From an uncultured Collinsella sp. (GTDB taxonomy: Bacteria; Actinomycetota; Coriobacteriia; Coriobacteriales; Coriobacteriaceae), in the NCBI GenBank assembly GCA_902493535.1, contig CABUQG010000030.1:1-15256 (forward strand): a stretch of 15,256 bases of DNA, read 5' to 3'. Made by a program: the position numbers and the translations under genes. The notes beneath the pieces were generated by a model that did no database searches, was not told where the DNA came from, and worked only from the letters and a program-made list of their open reading frames with translations. Of this stretch, positions 7,943-15,256 are shown piece after piece. Position 1 is the stretch's first letter, and the number at the start of each line of letters is the position of its first letter.

Positions 7943-8608
7943 ATGCCACGCGAGACCAATGCCGCCAAACGCGAGCGCGCCGTTGAGGTGTGCGAGCGCC
8001 TCAACCGTCGCTATGGCCCGGTCGAGTGTTTTTTGGATCACGAGAATCCCTTTAGGCTGCTCATCGCGGTGCTGCTCTCGGCGCAGACGACCGACGCGCA
8101 GGTCAACAAGGTGACGCCGAAACTGTTTGCCCAGTGGCCCACGCCCGAGGCCATGGCACAGGCGAGCGTGGCCGATGTGGCCGATACCATTAAGTCGCTC
8201 GGCTTTTATAAGAGTAAGGCCAAGCACGCCGTGGAGGCCGCGCAGATAATCGTCGCCGATTACGGCGGCGAGGTACCGGCCGACATGAAGGAGCTCGTCA
8301 AGCTGCCGGGCGTGGGGCGTAAAACGGCGAACATCGTGCTCAACGTGGGGTTTGGCATCGTGGAAGGCATCGCGGTCGATACACACGTCAACCGCATCGC
8401 GCACCGCCTGATGTTGAGCCCCAAGACGCATGCCAAGGAGCCGCTCAAGACCGAGCAAGACCTGCTCAAGATTTTGCCGCACGAGTATTGGGAGTCGGTC
8501 AACCACCAGTGGATCACCTTTGGCCGCGAGATTTGCGACGCCCGCAAACCTAAGTGCGACGAGTGTCCGCTGGCAGACCTTTGCCCCAGCGTGCGCGTTT
8601 TGGGGTAG
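7943..8608 (+). CDS. nth: Endonuclease III (bifunctional DNA glycosylase/AP lyase)
   Basis: A 221-residue base-excision repair enzyme that removes oxidised pyrimidines and cleaves the abasic strand by beta-elimination. Everything needed is present: LLSAQTTDAQVNKVTP at 44-59, the helix-hairpin-helix LPGVGRKTAN at 121-130 with catalytic Lys127, catalytic Asp146 in VDTHVNRIAHRL, and the [4Fe-4S] ligands Cys198, Cys205, Cys208 and Cys214 in the exact C-x6-C-x2-C-x5-C spacing. GAGGAG at 7932-7937 picks the ATG at 7943 over one at 7919. A -10-like GACAAT lies at 7895-7900. This canonical enzyme contrasts with the cluster-less MutY-like protein at 1141-2046. Confidence 0.97.
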   Translation: MPRETNAAKRERAVEVCERLNRRYGPVECFLDHENPFRLLIAVLLSAQTTDAQVNKVTPKLFAQWPTPEAMAQASVADVADTIKSLGFYKSKAKHAVEAAQIIVADYGGEVPADMKELVKLPGVGRKTANIVLNVGFGIVEGIAVDTHVNRIAHRLMLSPKTHAKEPLKTEQDLLKILPHEYWESVNHQWITFGREICDARKPKCDECPLADLCPSVRVLG

Positions 8609-8675
8609 CTGTTTGGCGTGCGCTGGCGTGTCCATCTCATGCGTTACCATGACAGACAATGAAATCCGCCGCATA

Positions 8676-8703
8676 CCCGCCGAGCTTGCCCCGGCGGGCT
8701 TTT
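8676..8703 (+). terminator. Hairpin with T tract ahead of mfd
   Basis: CCCGCCG (8676-8682) pairs perfectly with 8692-8698 around a 9-base loop and is followed by CTTTT. It can end nth transcripts. Because GACAAT (8655-8660) and TACCAT (8645-8650) lie upstream as possible -10 elements, it might instead sit in the mfd leader as an attenuator. It ends about 15 bases before the mfd ribosome binding site. Confidence 0.6.
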
Positions 8704-8728
8704 GGCGTTGCAATGCCGGAGGAACAGC

Positions 8729-11700
8729 ATGCTCATTCACCGTATAGCCGCGCAGCTCTACACTGCCGAGGCACTGCAGACCGTCGAGGCCGGGCTCGAT
8801 GCCGGCGAGGACGTGACGCTGGCCGTGTCGCAGTCGGGTCGCACGCTTATGGCGGCCGCCCAGTTTGCGCGCCGTCCGCGCCCGACGGTCTACATTGTGA
8901 GTGGCGAGGATGCGGCCGAACGCGCCGCGCGTAGCCTTGCCGCCTACGTGGGCCTGGCGCACGTGTGCCGTTTTCCCGAGCGCAAGGACTATCCGTGGCG
9001 CGAGCAGGCGCCCGACGACGCCGTGGTGGCGCAGCGCTGCGAGGCTCTGGGGCGCATCGTGCGCGGGGACAACTGCATCATGGTTGCCTCGGCCCGCGCG
9101 CTGCTGCGCTGCGTGCCGCCGGTCGAGAGTCGCTATTGGGAGTCCACCACTTTTGCGGTGGGCGAGGAGATTCCTTTTGACGAGGTGCCGCAGCGCCTGG
9201 TGGGCATGGGCTACACCAATGCCGGCGCCGCCGACGCGCCCGGTCTGTTCCGCGTGCACGGCGACACCGTCGAGGTGTTCCCCGCGCAGGAGAAGGCGCC
9301 CGTGCGCATCGAGTTCTTCGGCGACGAAATTGATCGCATCCGCCGCATGGTGAGTTCAACGGGCCAGACCATCGGCAACGAGGACAGCATCGAGATCTTC
9401 CCGTGCCGTGAGCTGGCGCTTACCGACGAGGCGGTCCACAACATGCATGTGGCGCTCTATCGCGCCAGCCAGGACGACAGCAAGCTGGCGGCGCTGCTCG
9501 AGATGGTGGATGCGCGTATCGTCACGCCCGAGCTCGACCGCTTTTTGCCGGTGATGTACGGCCAGACCGTAAGCCCGCTGGCACACGTGAGCGGCAAGGC
9601 ACTCGTGGTTCTGTCCGAGCCGCGCTCGCTGTTCGACGACTGCCTGCGCGCCTACGAGGATATCGAAGCGCGTGCCGGCGAGGCGGGGATTGACCGACTG
9701 GATGGCCTGTATGTACGTGCCCAGCAGCTCGATTTTGGCGCCCAGCAGCGCCTGAACTATGTGAGCCTGATTCGCGCCGGCGGCGCGGTTACGGCAGAGC
9801 TCAAGATTGAGCAGCCTGCTATCGCAGGCTCGGACAACCGCTTTATGACGCGCATTCAGGAAGTCGTGGGCAAGCGCTACGCCTGCGTGTTTGCCATTCC
9901 CGATCGCGGCGCGCGCGAGTCGATGGAGCTCACCTTTGGCGACGAGGGCTTTACCTTTGAGGAGTCGCTGACCGCGGCGCCTGAAAACGCCGGCGTCATT
10001 GGCGAGCACGTACGCGTGGCAGCGGCAGATTCTGCCGACCGTGCCGCACGCCAGGAGGCCCACGCTTCCATTCGCGAGCGTAAGGTCGACGCGCTCAACG
10101 CCCGCTCGCTCGAGGCGGGCGCCGCCCAGGCAGCCGCCGGCGCCGCCGTGCCTACTATCTCGCGCGGACGCGTGACCTTTGTCGATGCCGCTCTGCCGCA
10201 GGGCGTGGTGGTGCCCGATGCCAACCTGGCCGTGTTCTCGATCGCCGATCTCAACGCCCGCATGGACGCCAACCGCGCGCGCAGCCGCCGCAAGGTGGAC
10301 ATTACGCAGATCACGTTCCCGTTTAAGCCGGGCGACTACGTGGTGCACGCCACTCATGGCATCGCGCTCTTTAGCGAGATCGCGCGCCAAGAAGTGGGCG
10401 GCAAGGAGCGCGACTACTTTTTGCTGGAATATGCCGACGGCGACAAGCTCTACGTGCCGCTCGAGCAGGTCGACCGCATCACGCGCTATGTTGGCCCCGA
10501 CGGCGACAAGCCGCGCCTGACCAGGCTCAACACTGCCGACTGGACGCGTGCCACCAATAAGGCGCGCAAGAATGCCAAAAAACTGGCGTTTGACCTGGTC
10601 GACCTGTATACGCGCCGCTCGTCGATTACCGGTATCGCCTGCCCGCCCGATACGCCCGAGCAGATCGAGATGGAGGAGAGCTTCCCTTACGACGAGACAC
10701 GCGACCAGCTGGAGGCCATCGCCGACATTAAGGCCGACATGGAGGCGCCTAAGCCCATGGACCGCCTGCTGTGCGGCGACGTGGGCTTCGGCAAGACCGA
10801 GGTCGCTCTGCGTGCGGCGTTTAAGTGCGTGGACTCCGGCCGCCAGGTCATGGTGCTCTGCCCCACGACCATTCTTGCCCAGCAGCACTACGAGACGTTC
10901 TTTGAGCGCTTTGCTCCGTTTGGCCTTGAGGTCGAGGTGCTCAGCCGCTTCCGCACGCCGGCGCAGCAAAAGCGCGCGCTCAAGGCATTTGCCGAGGGCA
11001 CGATTGACGTGCTTATCGGCACGCACCGCCTGCTTTCGGCCGATGTGAACCCCAGGAACCTGGGCCTGGTGATCATCGACGAGGAGCAGCGCTTTGGCGT
11101 GCAGCACAAGGAGCAACTCAAGAACCTGCGCGAGCAGATTGACGTGCTCACGCTTTCGGCGACGCCGATTCCGCGAACCATGCAGATGGCCACGAGCGGC
11201 GTGCGCGACATGAGCCTGATCACCACGCCGCCGACCGGGCGTCGTCCCGTGATCGTGCACGTGGGGGAGTACGACCCCGACGTGGTGAGTGCAGCGATTC
11301 GCCTGGAGGTGGGCCGCGGCGGTCAGGTGTATTACGTGTCCAACCGCGTCAAGACTATCGACGATGCCGTGGCGCGCGTGCACGAGGCCGCGCCCGAGGC
11401 GCGCGTGGGTGTGGCACACGGCAAGATGAGCCCGCGCGAGGTCGAGGACGTGATGATCGAGTTCGCGACCAAAAAGATCGACGTGCTTATCGCCACGACC
11501 ATCGTGGAGAGCGGTATCGACAACGCGACCGCCAACACGCTGATCATCGAGGACTCGCAGCGCCTGGGTTTGGCGCAGCTCTACCAGCTCAAGGGCCGTG
11601 TGGGCCGTTCTGCCACGCAGGCATACGCGTACTTTATGTTCCCCGGCGAGCTGCCGCTCACCGAGGAGGCGACGGCGCGCCTGACCGCACTGTCCGAGTT

Positions 11701-12361
11701 CCAAGACCTGGGCAGCGGCATGCGCATTGCCATGCGCGACCTGGAGATTCGCGGCGCCGGCTCGCTTATGGGGGCTGAGCAGCACGGCAACCTGTCGAGC
11801 GTGGGCTTTGACCTGTTTACGCAGATGCTGGGCCAGGCTGTGGCCGAGGCGCGCGGCGATGACGACGCCGGCGTGGAAGCGGCGAGCGTGGTTATTAATC
11901 TGCCGGCCGATTACTTCTTGTCCGAGGAGTACCTGCCGGCGGTGGATCAGCGCGTGCTCGTGTACCGTAAGCTCGCAGCGGCCGAGGACCTGGAGAGCAT
12001 CGATGAGGTGCAGGAAGAGACCGAGGCCGCGCATGGCGAGCTGCCGTTGGCGGGACTCAACCTGTTCAACCGCGCGCGCATCCGCATTCGCGGCGAGCGC
12101 CTAGGGCTCGAGAGCGTCACGCTCAGTGGCGGTCGCATCACGTTTTTGGGCGTCGACGTGCCCAAGAAGGTGGCTTTTGAACTAAAGACCCGCTATGGCG
12201 CGGTGAACTTCCCCAAGAGCCGCAAGCTGTCGGTGCCCTACAAGGCGGGCGCCGGTGCGGGCAGCGGCCTGGGTCGCGGCCTCGACGCCAACGACGGTAC
12301 CGGTCCCGTGGCGGCGGCGCTCATGCTGCTGCAGCAGCTGGGTGCGAGCGACGATGACTAA
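8729..12361 (+). CDS. mfd: Transcription-repair coupling factor Mfd
   Basis: A 1210-residue superfamily 2 translocase that removes RNA polymerase stalled at DNA lesions and recruits UvrA for nucleotide excision repair. The N-terminal third is UvrB-like and binds UvrA. The RNA-polymerase-interacting CarD-like domain starts at about 535 (GDYVVHATHGIALF). The motor domains contain Walker A GDVGFGKTE at 683-691, the DEEQ box at 784-787, LSATPIPRTMQ, TTIVESGIDN at 923-932 and GRVGRS at 956-961. A TRCF C-terminal domain closes the protein and ends in a Gly/Ala-rich tail with acidic DDD. It is slightly longer than the E. coli protein (1148). The ATG at 8729 follows GGAGGAA at 8718-8724; an upstream in-frame TTG at 8702 lies in the hairpin's T tract and is unlikely. 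Confidence 0.98.
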   Translation: MLIHRIAAQLYTAEALQTVEAGLDAGEDVTLAVSQSGRTLMAAAQFARRPRPTVYIVSGEDAAERAARSLAAYVGLAHVCRFPERKDYPWREQAPDDAVVAQRCEALGRIVRGDNCIMVASARALLRCVPPVESRYWESTTFAVGEEIPFDEVPQRLVGMGYTNAGAADAPGLFRVHGDTVEVFPAQEKAPVRIEFFGDEIDRIRRMVSSTGQTIGNEDSIEIFPCRELALTDEAVHNMHVALYRASQDDSKLAALLEMVDARIVTPELDRFLPVMYGQTVSPLAHVSGKALVVLSEPRSLFDDCLRAYEDIEARAGEAGIDRLDGLYVRAQQLDFGAQQRLNYVSLIRAGGAVTAELKIEQPAIAGSDNRFMTRIQEVVGKRYACVFAIPDRGARESMELTFGDEGFTFEESLTAAPENAGVIGEHVRVAAADSADRAARQEAHASIRERKVDALNARSLEAGAAQAAAGAAVPTISRGRVTFVDAALPQGVVVPDANLAVFSIADLNARMDANRARSRRKVDITQITFPFKPGDYVVHATHGIALFSEIARQEVGGKERDYFLLEYADGDKLYVPLEQVDRITRYVGPDGDKPRLTRLNTADWTRATNKARKNAKKLAFDLVDLYTRRSSITGIACPPDTPEQIEMEESFPYDETRDQLEAIADIKADMEAPKPMDRLLCGDVGFGKTEVALRAAFKCVDSGRQVMVLCPTTILAQQHYETFFERFAPFGLEVEVLSRFRTPAQQKRALKAFAEGTIDVLIGTHRLLSADVNPRNLGLVIIDEEQRFGVQHKEQLKNLREQIDVLTLSATPIPRTMQMATSGVRDMSLITTPPTGRRPVIVHVGEYDPDVVSAAIRLEVGRGGQVYYVSNRVKTIDDAVARVHEAAPEARVGVAHGKMSPREVEDVMIEFATKKIDVLIATTIVESGIDNATANTLIIEDSQRLGLAQLYQLKGRVGRSATQAYAYFMFPGELPLTEEATARLTALSEFQDLGSGMRIAMRDLEIRGAGSLMGAEQHGNLSSVGFDLFTQMLGQAVAEARGDDDAGVEAASVVINLPADYFLSEEYLPAVDQRVLVYRKLAAAEDLESIDEVQEETEAAHGELPLAGLNLFNRARIRIRGERLGLESVTLSGGRITFLGVDVPKKVAFELKTRYGAVNFPKSRKLSVPYKAGAGAGSGLGRGLDANDGTGPVAAALMLLQQLGASDDD

Positions 12362-12377
12362 CAAGTAAGGGGCGTGG

Positions 12378-12406
12378 CGTGGCGGAGTCATCTTTGCCCC
12401 GCCACG
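12378..12406. other. Hairpin in the mfd-PAP2 gap
   Basis: CGTGGCGG (12378-12385) pairs perfectly with 12399-12406 around a 13-base loop. There is no U tract, so it is at best a weak or Rho-dependent stop, or a 3' stabilising hairpin for the mfd transcript. Confidence 0.4.
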
Positions 12407-12440
12407 TTGCAGGTGATCCCAGCCACATCGAAAGGAAAAC

Positions 12441-13304
12441 ATGTTCGGATACATCTATAAGAAAGATGTCGCCATGATCGCGGTTATCCTTGCCCTTTGC
12501 CTGGGCGTGGGCACCTTTTTCGATTACCAGATCTCGAGTGCGCTGTTCAACATCGGCAGCATGTACGGTCGCTTTGTCGAGGCGGCCGGCGAGCTGCCGT
12601 TCGAGCTGACGGCGAGCGTCGCGGGCGTCATGCTCGTGCGCTCGGTACGCCCCGATTCCAAGGCGAGCAAGTGGCTCGCCGCGCTGGGCGTTCTGATCAA
12701 CGTGTGCCTGGTCGGCTACGAGATTATCGGATCGCTGCGCGTCGGCGGCAAGCTTATTGCGTTTCAGCTGGTTCTGACGTTTGCGCTGGTCATCGCTGCT
12801 AACCTTGTCGTCTATCGCCTCACGCGCACGACCGAGTCCGACGAGCTCACGCGCTGGGCGTTGATGGTACTTGCCGTGTGGGTCGCTCAGGCCATTATCC
12901 TCAACGTCATTGTTAAGCCGCTGTGGTCGCGCCCGCGCATGCGCGTGATCGAGGTCACGCCGGGGCTCAATTTTCAGCCGTGGTGGGTGATCGGCAACCC
13001 CGACAAGTGGGCCTATATCGCCGCCGGCGTGATCAAGGACGGGTTCAAGTCGTTCGCGAGCGGGCACACCGCGCATGCGGCGATCGGCCTTATGCTCGCC
13101 GGGCTTCCCGCGGCAGCCTTTAAGGAAAAACCTTCGCGTCGCCGCGTGATCTTTTGGGCGGCGGCTGTGGTCGCGGCGCTCGTCGCCTTTGGCCGTATCG
13201 TGATCGGAGCTCACTTTTTGAGCGACGTGAGCTGCGGCTTTGCCCTGGTGTTGGCGCTTGAGTGCCTTGCCGCGCGCGTTGCCTATCCCAACGGCGTACA
13301 ATAG
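12441..13304 (+). CDS. PAP2-superfamily integral membrane phosphatase
   Basis: A 287-residue membrane protein with five or six hydrophobic helices (for example 11-27, 79-97, 106-126, 138-157, 212-228, 237-278) and the three PAP2 (type 2 phosphatidic acid phosphatase) motifs. Motif 1 begins at Lys159 in KPLWSRPRMR. Motif 2 is SFASGHTAHA with SGH at 207-209. Motif 3 is GRIVIGAHFLSD with Arg252, His258 and Asp262 in correct spacing. Family members dephosphorylate lipid phosphates such as undecaprenyl pyrophosphate or phosphatidic acid; which one applies here cannot be told. Motif 1 and 2 deviate from the usual KX6RP and PSGH: the expected RP is Arg166-Met167 and the Pro before SGH is Ala206. AAAGGA at 12431-12436 supports the ATG. 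The last codons overlap a TACAAT that may be the next gene's -10. Confidence 0.88.
   Translation: MFGYIYKKDVAMIAVILALCLGVGTFFDYQISSALFNIGSMYGRFVEAAGELPFELTASVAGVMLVRSVRPDSKASKWLAALGVLINVCLVGYEIIGSLRVGGKLIAFQLVLTFALVIAANLVVYRLTRTTESDELTRWALMVLAVWVAQAIILNVIVKPLWSRPRMRVIEVTPGLNFQPWWVIGNPDKWAYIAAGVIKDGFKSFASGHTAHAAIGLMLAGLPAAAFKEKPSRRRVIFWAAAVVAALVAFGRIVIGAHFLSDVSCGFALVLALECLAARVAYPNGVQ
13297..13302 (+). promoter_or_regulatory. -10-like TACAAT overlapping the PAP2 stop codon
   Basis: TACAAT matches five of six -10 bases and sits 47 bases before the start of the aldolase-like gene. No convincing -35 is present at 16-18 bases. Similar ACAAT strings precede three other genes in the window (6038-6042, 7896-7900, 8656-8660). 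Confidence 0.35.
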
Positions 13305-13349
13305 CCCCGTTTGAATCATCGGGCCCGTGCCCGGCTAGAGAGGATTGCC

Positions 13350-14375
13350 ATGCTCGCGTTTAACAACGACTATTCCCACGGCGCACATCCGGCAGTGCTG
13401 CAGGCGCTCGTCGACACCAACATGGAGCCGCAGCCCGGATACGGTACCGATGCGCACACCGAGCGTGCCAAGCAGCTTATCCGCGAGACTTGCCAGGCCC
13501 CCGATGCCGACGTGTTTTTTCTGGTGGGCGGCACGCAGGCCAACGCAACGGTGATCGACATGCTGCTCGCGCCGTACGAGGGCGTCGTTGCTACTGAGAC
13601 TGGCCACGTCGCCTGCCATGAGGCGGGCGCTATCGAGTTTGGCGGCCACAAGGTGCTCACCATTCCCGGCTACGAGGGCAAGATGCACGCCGAGGACCTC
13701 GAGAACTATATCCAGGTGTTCTACGAAAACGAGAGCTACGAGCACACGGTGTTCCCGGGTGCCGTGTATGTGAGCCTATCGACCGAGTACGGCACGCTGT
13801 ACTCCAAGGCCGAGCTCGCGGCGATTCACGCGGTGTGCCAGAAGCGCGAGATTCCGCTGTTTGTGGATGGCGCCCGCCTGGCCTATGCGCTGGCGGCCGA
13901 TGAGTGCGACATTACCCTGCCCGAGCTGGCGCAGCTGTGTGACGTGTTCTACATCGGCGGCACCAAGTGCGGCGCGCTTTGCGGCGAGGCCGTGGTGTTT
14001 TGCGGCATGCGCGCTCCGGCGCATCCCATTCCGCGCATTAAGCAGCACGGTGCGTTGCTGGCCAAGGGTCGCCTGACGGGCGTGCAGTTTGAGGCGCTCT
14101 TTACCGATGGCCTGTATTTTGAGATTGGTCGCCAGGCGATTGAGACCGCTCAGGCGCTTCGTCGCGTGCTGCACGAGCGCGGCTACCAGTTCTTCTTGGA
14201 GACGCCGACCAACCAGCAGTTCGTGATTCTGCCCAACGAGGACATGGCCCGCATTCGCGAGCATGCCTCGATTGAGTACTGGGAAAAGTACGACGAGAAC
14301 CACACGGTGGTGCGCTTTTGCACCAGCTGGGCCACGACGCAGAAGGACATCGACGCGCTGGCGGCTGTCCTGTAG
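13350..14375 (+). CDS. Threonine-aldolase-like PLP enzyme (beta-eliminating lyase family)
   Basis: A 341-residue fold-type I PLP enzyme of the Beta_elim_lyase family that includes low-specificity L-threonine aldolase, which splits threonine or allo-threonine into glycine and acetaldehyde. Landmarks: FNNDYSHGAHP at the N-terminus, VGGTQANATVI at 59-69 for phosphate binding, His86 at the position that stacks on the cofactor, FVDGARLAYAL with Asp173 and Arg176, and the Schiff-base lysine Lys206 in YIGGTKCGALCGEA. HGALLAKGRLTGVQF at 233-247 is also typical. Length fits (about 335-350). GAGAGGA at 13338-13344 selects the ATG at 13350; an in-frame TTG at 13311 has no binding site. Substrate may be another beta-hydroxy amino acid, so I give no gene symbol. 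Neighbours offer no pathway context. Confidence 0.9.
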   Translation: MLAFNNDYSHGAHPAVLQALVDTNMEPQPGYGTDAHTERAKQLIRETCQAPDADVFFLVGGTQANATVIDMLLAPYEGVVATETGHVACHEAGAIEFGGHKVLTIPGYEGKMHAEDLENYIQVFYENESYEHTVFPGAVYVSLSTEYGTLYSKAELAAIHAVCQKREIPLFVDGARLAYALAADECDITLPELAQLCDVFYIGGTKCGALCGEAVVFCGMRAPAHPIPRIKQHGALLAKGRLTGVQFEALFTDGLYFEIGRQAIETAQALRRVLHERGYQFFLETPTNQQFVILPNEDMARIREHASIEYWEKYDENHTVVRFCTSWATTQKDIDALAAVL

Positions 14376-14454
14376 GTTGATGTGATGACGAGGGGCCGCC
14401 TTGCGCTTGGATTTGGTGTGGGGCGGTCTTTGCTTTTTGAGGGGGAGGGGTTGT

Positions 14455-15036
14455 ATGACCGAGATGTCCGAGCCGACGATCCGCCTGGCGACGCCCGAAG
14501 ACGCACCGTTGTTGCTTGCCATCTATGAGCCGTATGTGCGCCAGACGGCGATTACCTGCGAATACGAGGTGCCGAGCGTTGAGGAGTTCGCCGGGCGCAT
14601 CGAGCGTACGCTCAGGCGCTATCCGTATCTGGTAATGGAGCTGGACGGGCGTCCGGTAGGCTATGCCTATGTGAGTCCGCTCAACAGCCGCGAGGCATAC
14701 GACTGGTCGGTCGAGACATCGATCTACCTGGCGCGCGACGTGCGCCACGGCGGGCTGGGCCGCAAGTTGCACGACGCGCTCAAGCAATGCCTGATCGCGA
14801 TGGGCATCACCAACATGTGCGCGCTCATTGCCGTGCCGCACGACAAGGACGACGAGTACCTGACGCACAACAGTCAGGATTTCCATGCCCATATGGGCTA
14901 CCGCCTGGTGGGCGCCTTTGACCGCTGCGCCCAAAAGTTCGGCCGCTGGTACGACATGTGCTGGATGGAGTTGGTCCTGGCCGAGCGCACGCCCAACCAA
15001 CCCAAGCCAACCTGGTTCCCCGACCTCCTCGCCTAA
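14455..15036 (+). CDS. GNAT N-acetyltransferase, phosphinothricin acetyltransferase-like
   Basis: A 193-residue acyltransferase that should transfer an acetyl group from acetyl-CoA to a small amine. The fold is recognisable from IRLATPEDAPLLLAIYEPYV at 9-28, the strand VGYAYVSPL, VETSIYLARDV, and the acetyl-CoA loop RHGGLG at 97-102 (the Q/R-x-x-G-x-G/A motif). FHAHMGYRLVGAF followed by KFGRWYDMCWME is typical of the phosphinothricin acetyltransferase (PAT/YwnH) group, many of which really act on methionine sulfoximine or other amino acids. The ATG at 14455 follows a GGAGGGG run; the ATG at 14464 is an alternative. The stop codon lies at the foot of the convergent hairpin at 15035-15075. Exact substrate unknown. 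Confidence 0.88.
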   Translation: MTEMSEPTIRLATPEDAPLLLAIYEPYVRQTAITCEYEVPSVEEFAGRIERTLRRYPYLVMELDGRPVGYAYVSPLNSREAYDWSVETSIYLARDVRHGGLGRKLHDALKQCLIAMGITNMCALIAVPHDKDDEYLTHNSQDFHAHMGYRLVGAFDRCAQKFGRWYDMCWMELVLAERTPNQPKPTWFPDLLA

Positions 15037-15075
15037 AACCACCACAATGGGGACAGGCACCTTTGTGGTGGTTTT
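15035..15075. terminator. Bidirectional terminator between convergent genes, REP-like loop
   Basis: AAAACCACCACAA (15035-15047) pairs perfectly over 13 bp with 15063-15075, ending in TTTT on both strands. It can therefore stop the acetyltransferase transcript from the left and the GntR-family transcript from the right. Its 5' foot overlaps the acetyltransferase TAA (15034-15036). The 15-base loop carries GGGGACAGGCACC (15049-15061), which is not needed for termination and resembles dispersed repeat motifs I associate, from memory, with several bacterial genomes. Confidence 0.8.
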
Positions 15076-15083
15076 GGTGTTGG

Positions 15084-15256
15084 TTAGCCGATGGGCTCGG
15101 TGTATTTGGCGCGGTCGGTGCGTTGGATGCGCTTGGAGACATGGAGCGGGCGGCCGTCGGTGTCGTAGACGTAGTCGGTGATTAGGATCAGCGCCTGCCC
15201 ACGCTCAACGTTGAGCAAAAACGCCTCGTTTTGCGAGGCATAGCACACCTCAAAGG
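15084..15256 (-). CDS. GntR-family regulator, C-terminal UTRA-domain fragment (runs off the window)
   Basis: On the - strand, an open frame enters at the right edge and ends with TAA at 15084-15086. The visible 56 residues include CYASQNEAFLLNVERGQALI, then ITDYVYDTDGRPLHVSKRI and QRTDRAKYTEPIG at the C-terminus. The pattern of an alternative ligand-pocket strand, N-V-x-R/G, then YD-x-DGRPLH and a closing RTDR-x-KY is characteristic of UTRA ligand-binding domains in HutC-type GntR regulators, often sensing sugars or amino-sugar phosphates. The DNA-binding half and the start lie outside the window. It converges on the acetyltransferase gene and shares the hairpin at 15035-15075 as terminator. 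Confidence 0.85.
   Translation of the reverse strand, partial: FEVCYASQNEAFLLNVERGQALILITDYVYDTDGRPLHVSKRIQRTDRAKYTEPIG

Noticed and set aside
9356..12034. 892-codon open frame on the - strand
   Set aside because: Antisense shadow of mfd, with low-complexity composition and no domain or ribosome binding site.

Overview
The window looks like chromosomal DNA of a high-GC, anaerobic Gram-positive actinobacterium, most likely Collinsella or a close relative in the Coriobacteriia. I infer this from protein style, codon use and the mix of genes (rubrerythrin, Rrf2 regulator, Fe-S-free MutY-like glycosylase); no taxonomic marker is present. Every complete protein gene is on the + strand. One gene fragment at the right edge is on the - strand.

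Layout: a tRNA-Asp gene with promoter and terminator (145-312); a non-coding stretch with an inverted-repeat array and a promoter-like site; an Rrf2 regulator with Fe-S-type cysteines (634-1119) closely followed by a MutY-like adenine glycosylase without Fe-S ligands (1141-2046); rubrerythrin (2161-2700); two small membrane proteins of unknown function (2973-3605, 4039-4473); RmuC (4598-5953); an ABC exporter half-transporter (6077-7879); endonuclease III (7943-8608); the transcription-repair coupling factor Mfd (8729-12361); a PAP2-family membrane phosphatase (12441-13304); a threonine-aldolase-like PLP enzyme (13350-14375); a GNAT acetyltransferase (14455-15036); and the C-terminal end of a GntR/UTRA regulator (15084-15256, - strand).

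The gene content leans to oxidative-stress defence and DNA repair: two HhH-GPD glycosylases, RmuC and Mfd, plus rubrerythrin and a probable Fe-S sensor. The Rrf2-MutY pair is suggestive: a regulator likely to sense Fe-S status or redox sits 21 bases ahead of a glycosylase that lacks the Fe-S cluster carried by the window's own endonuclease III.

The most unusual structure is a composite element present twice, at 2722-2887 and 3624-3785, each just after a stop codon. Each copy has a 29-bp inverted repeat whose sequence differs between copies while pairing is kept, an identical 25-base core in the loop, a nearly identical downstream tail and a strong intrinsic terminator. The pair brackets the orphan membrane protein gene 2973-3605. 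I do not recognise this element as a named class.
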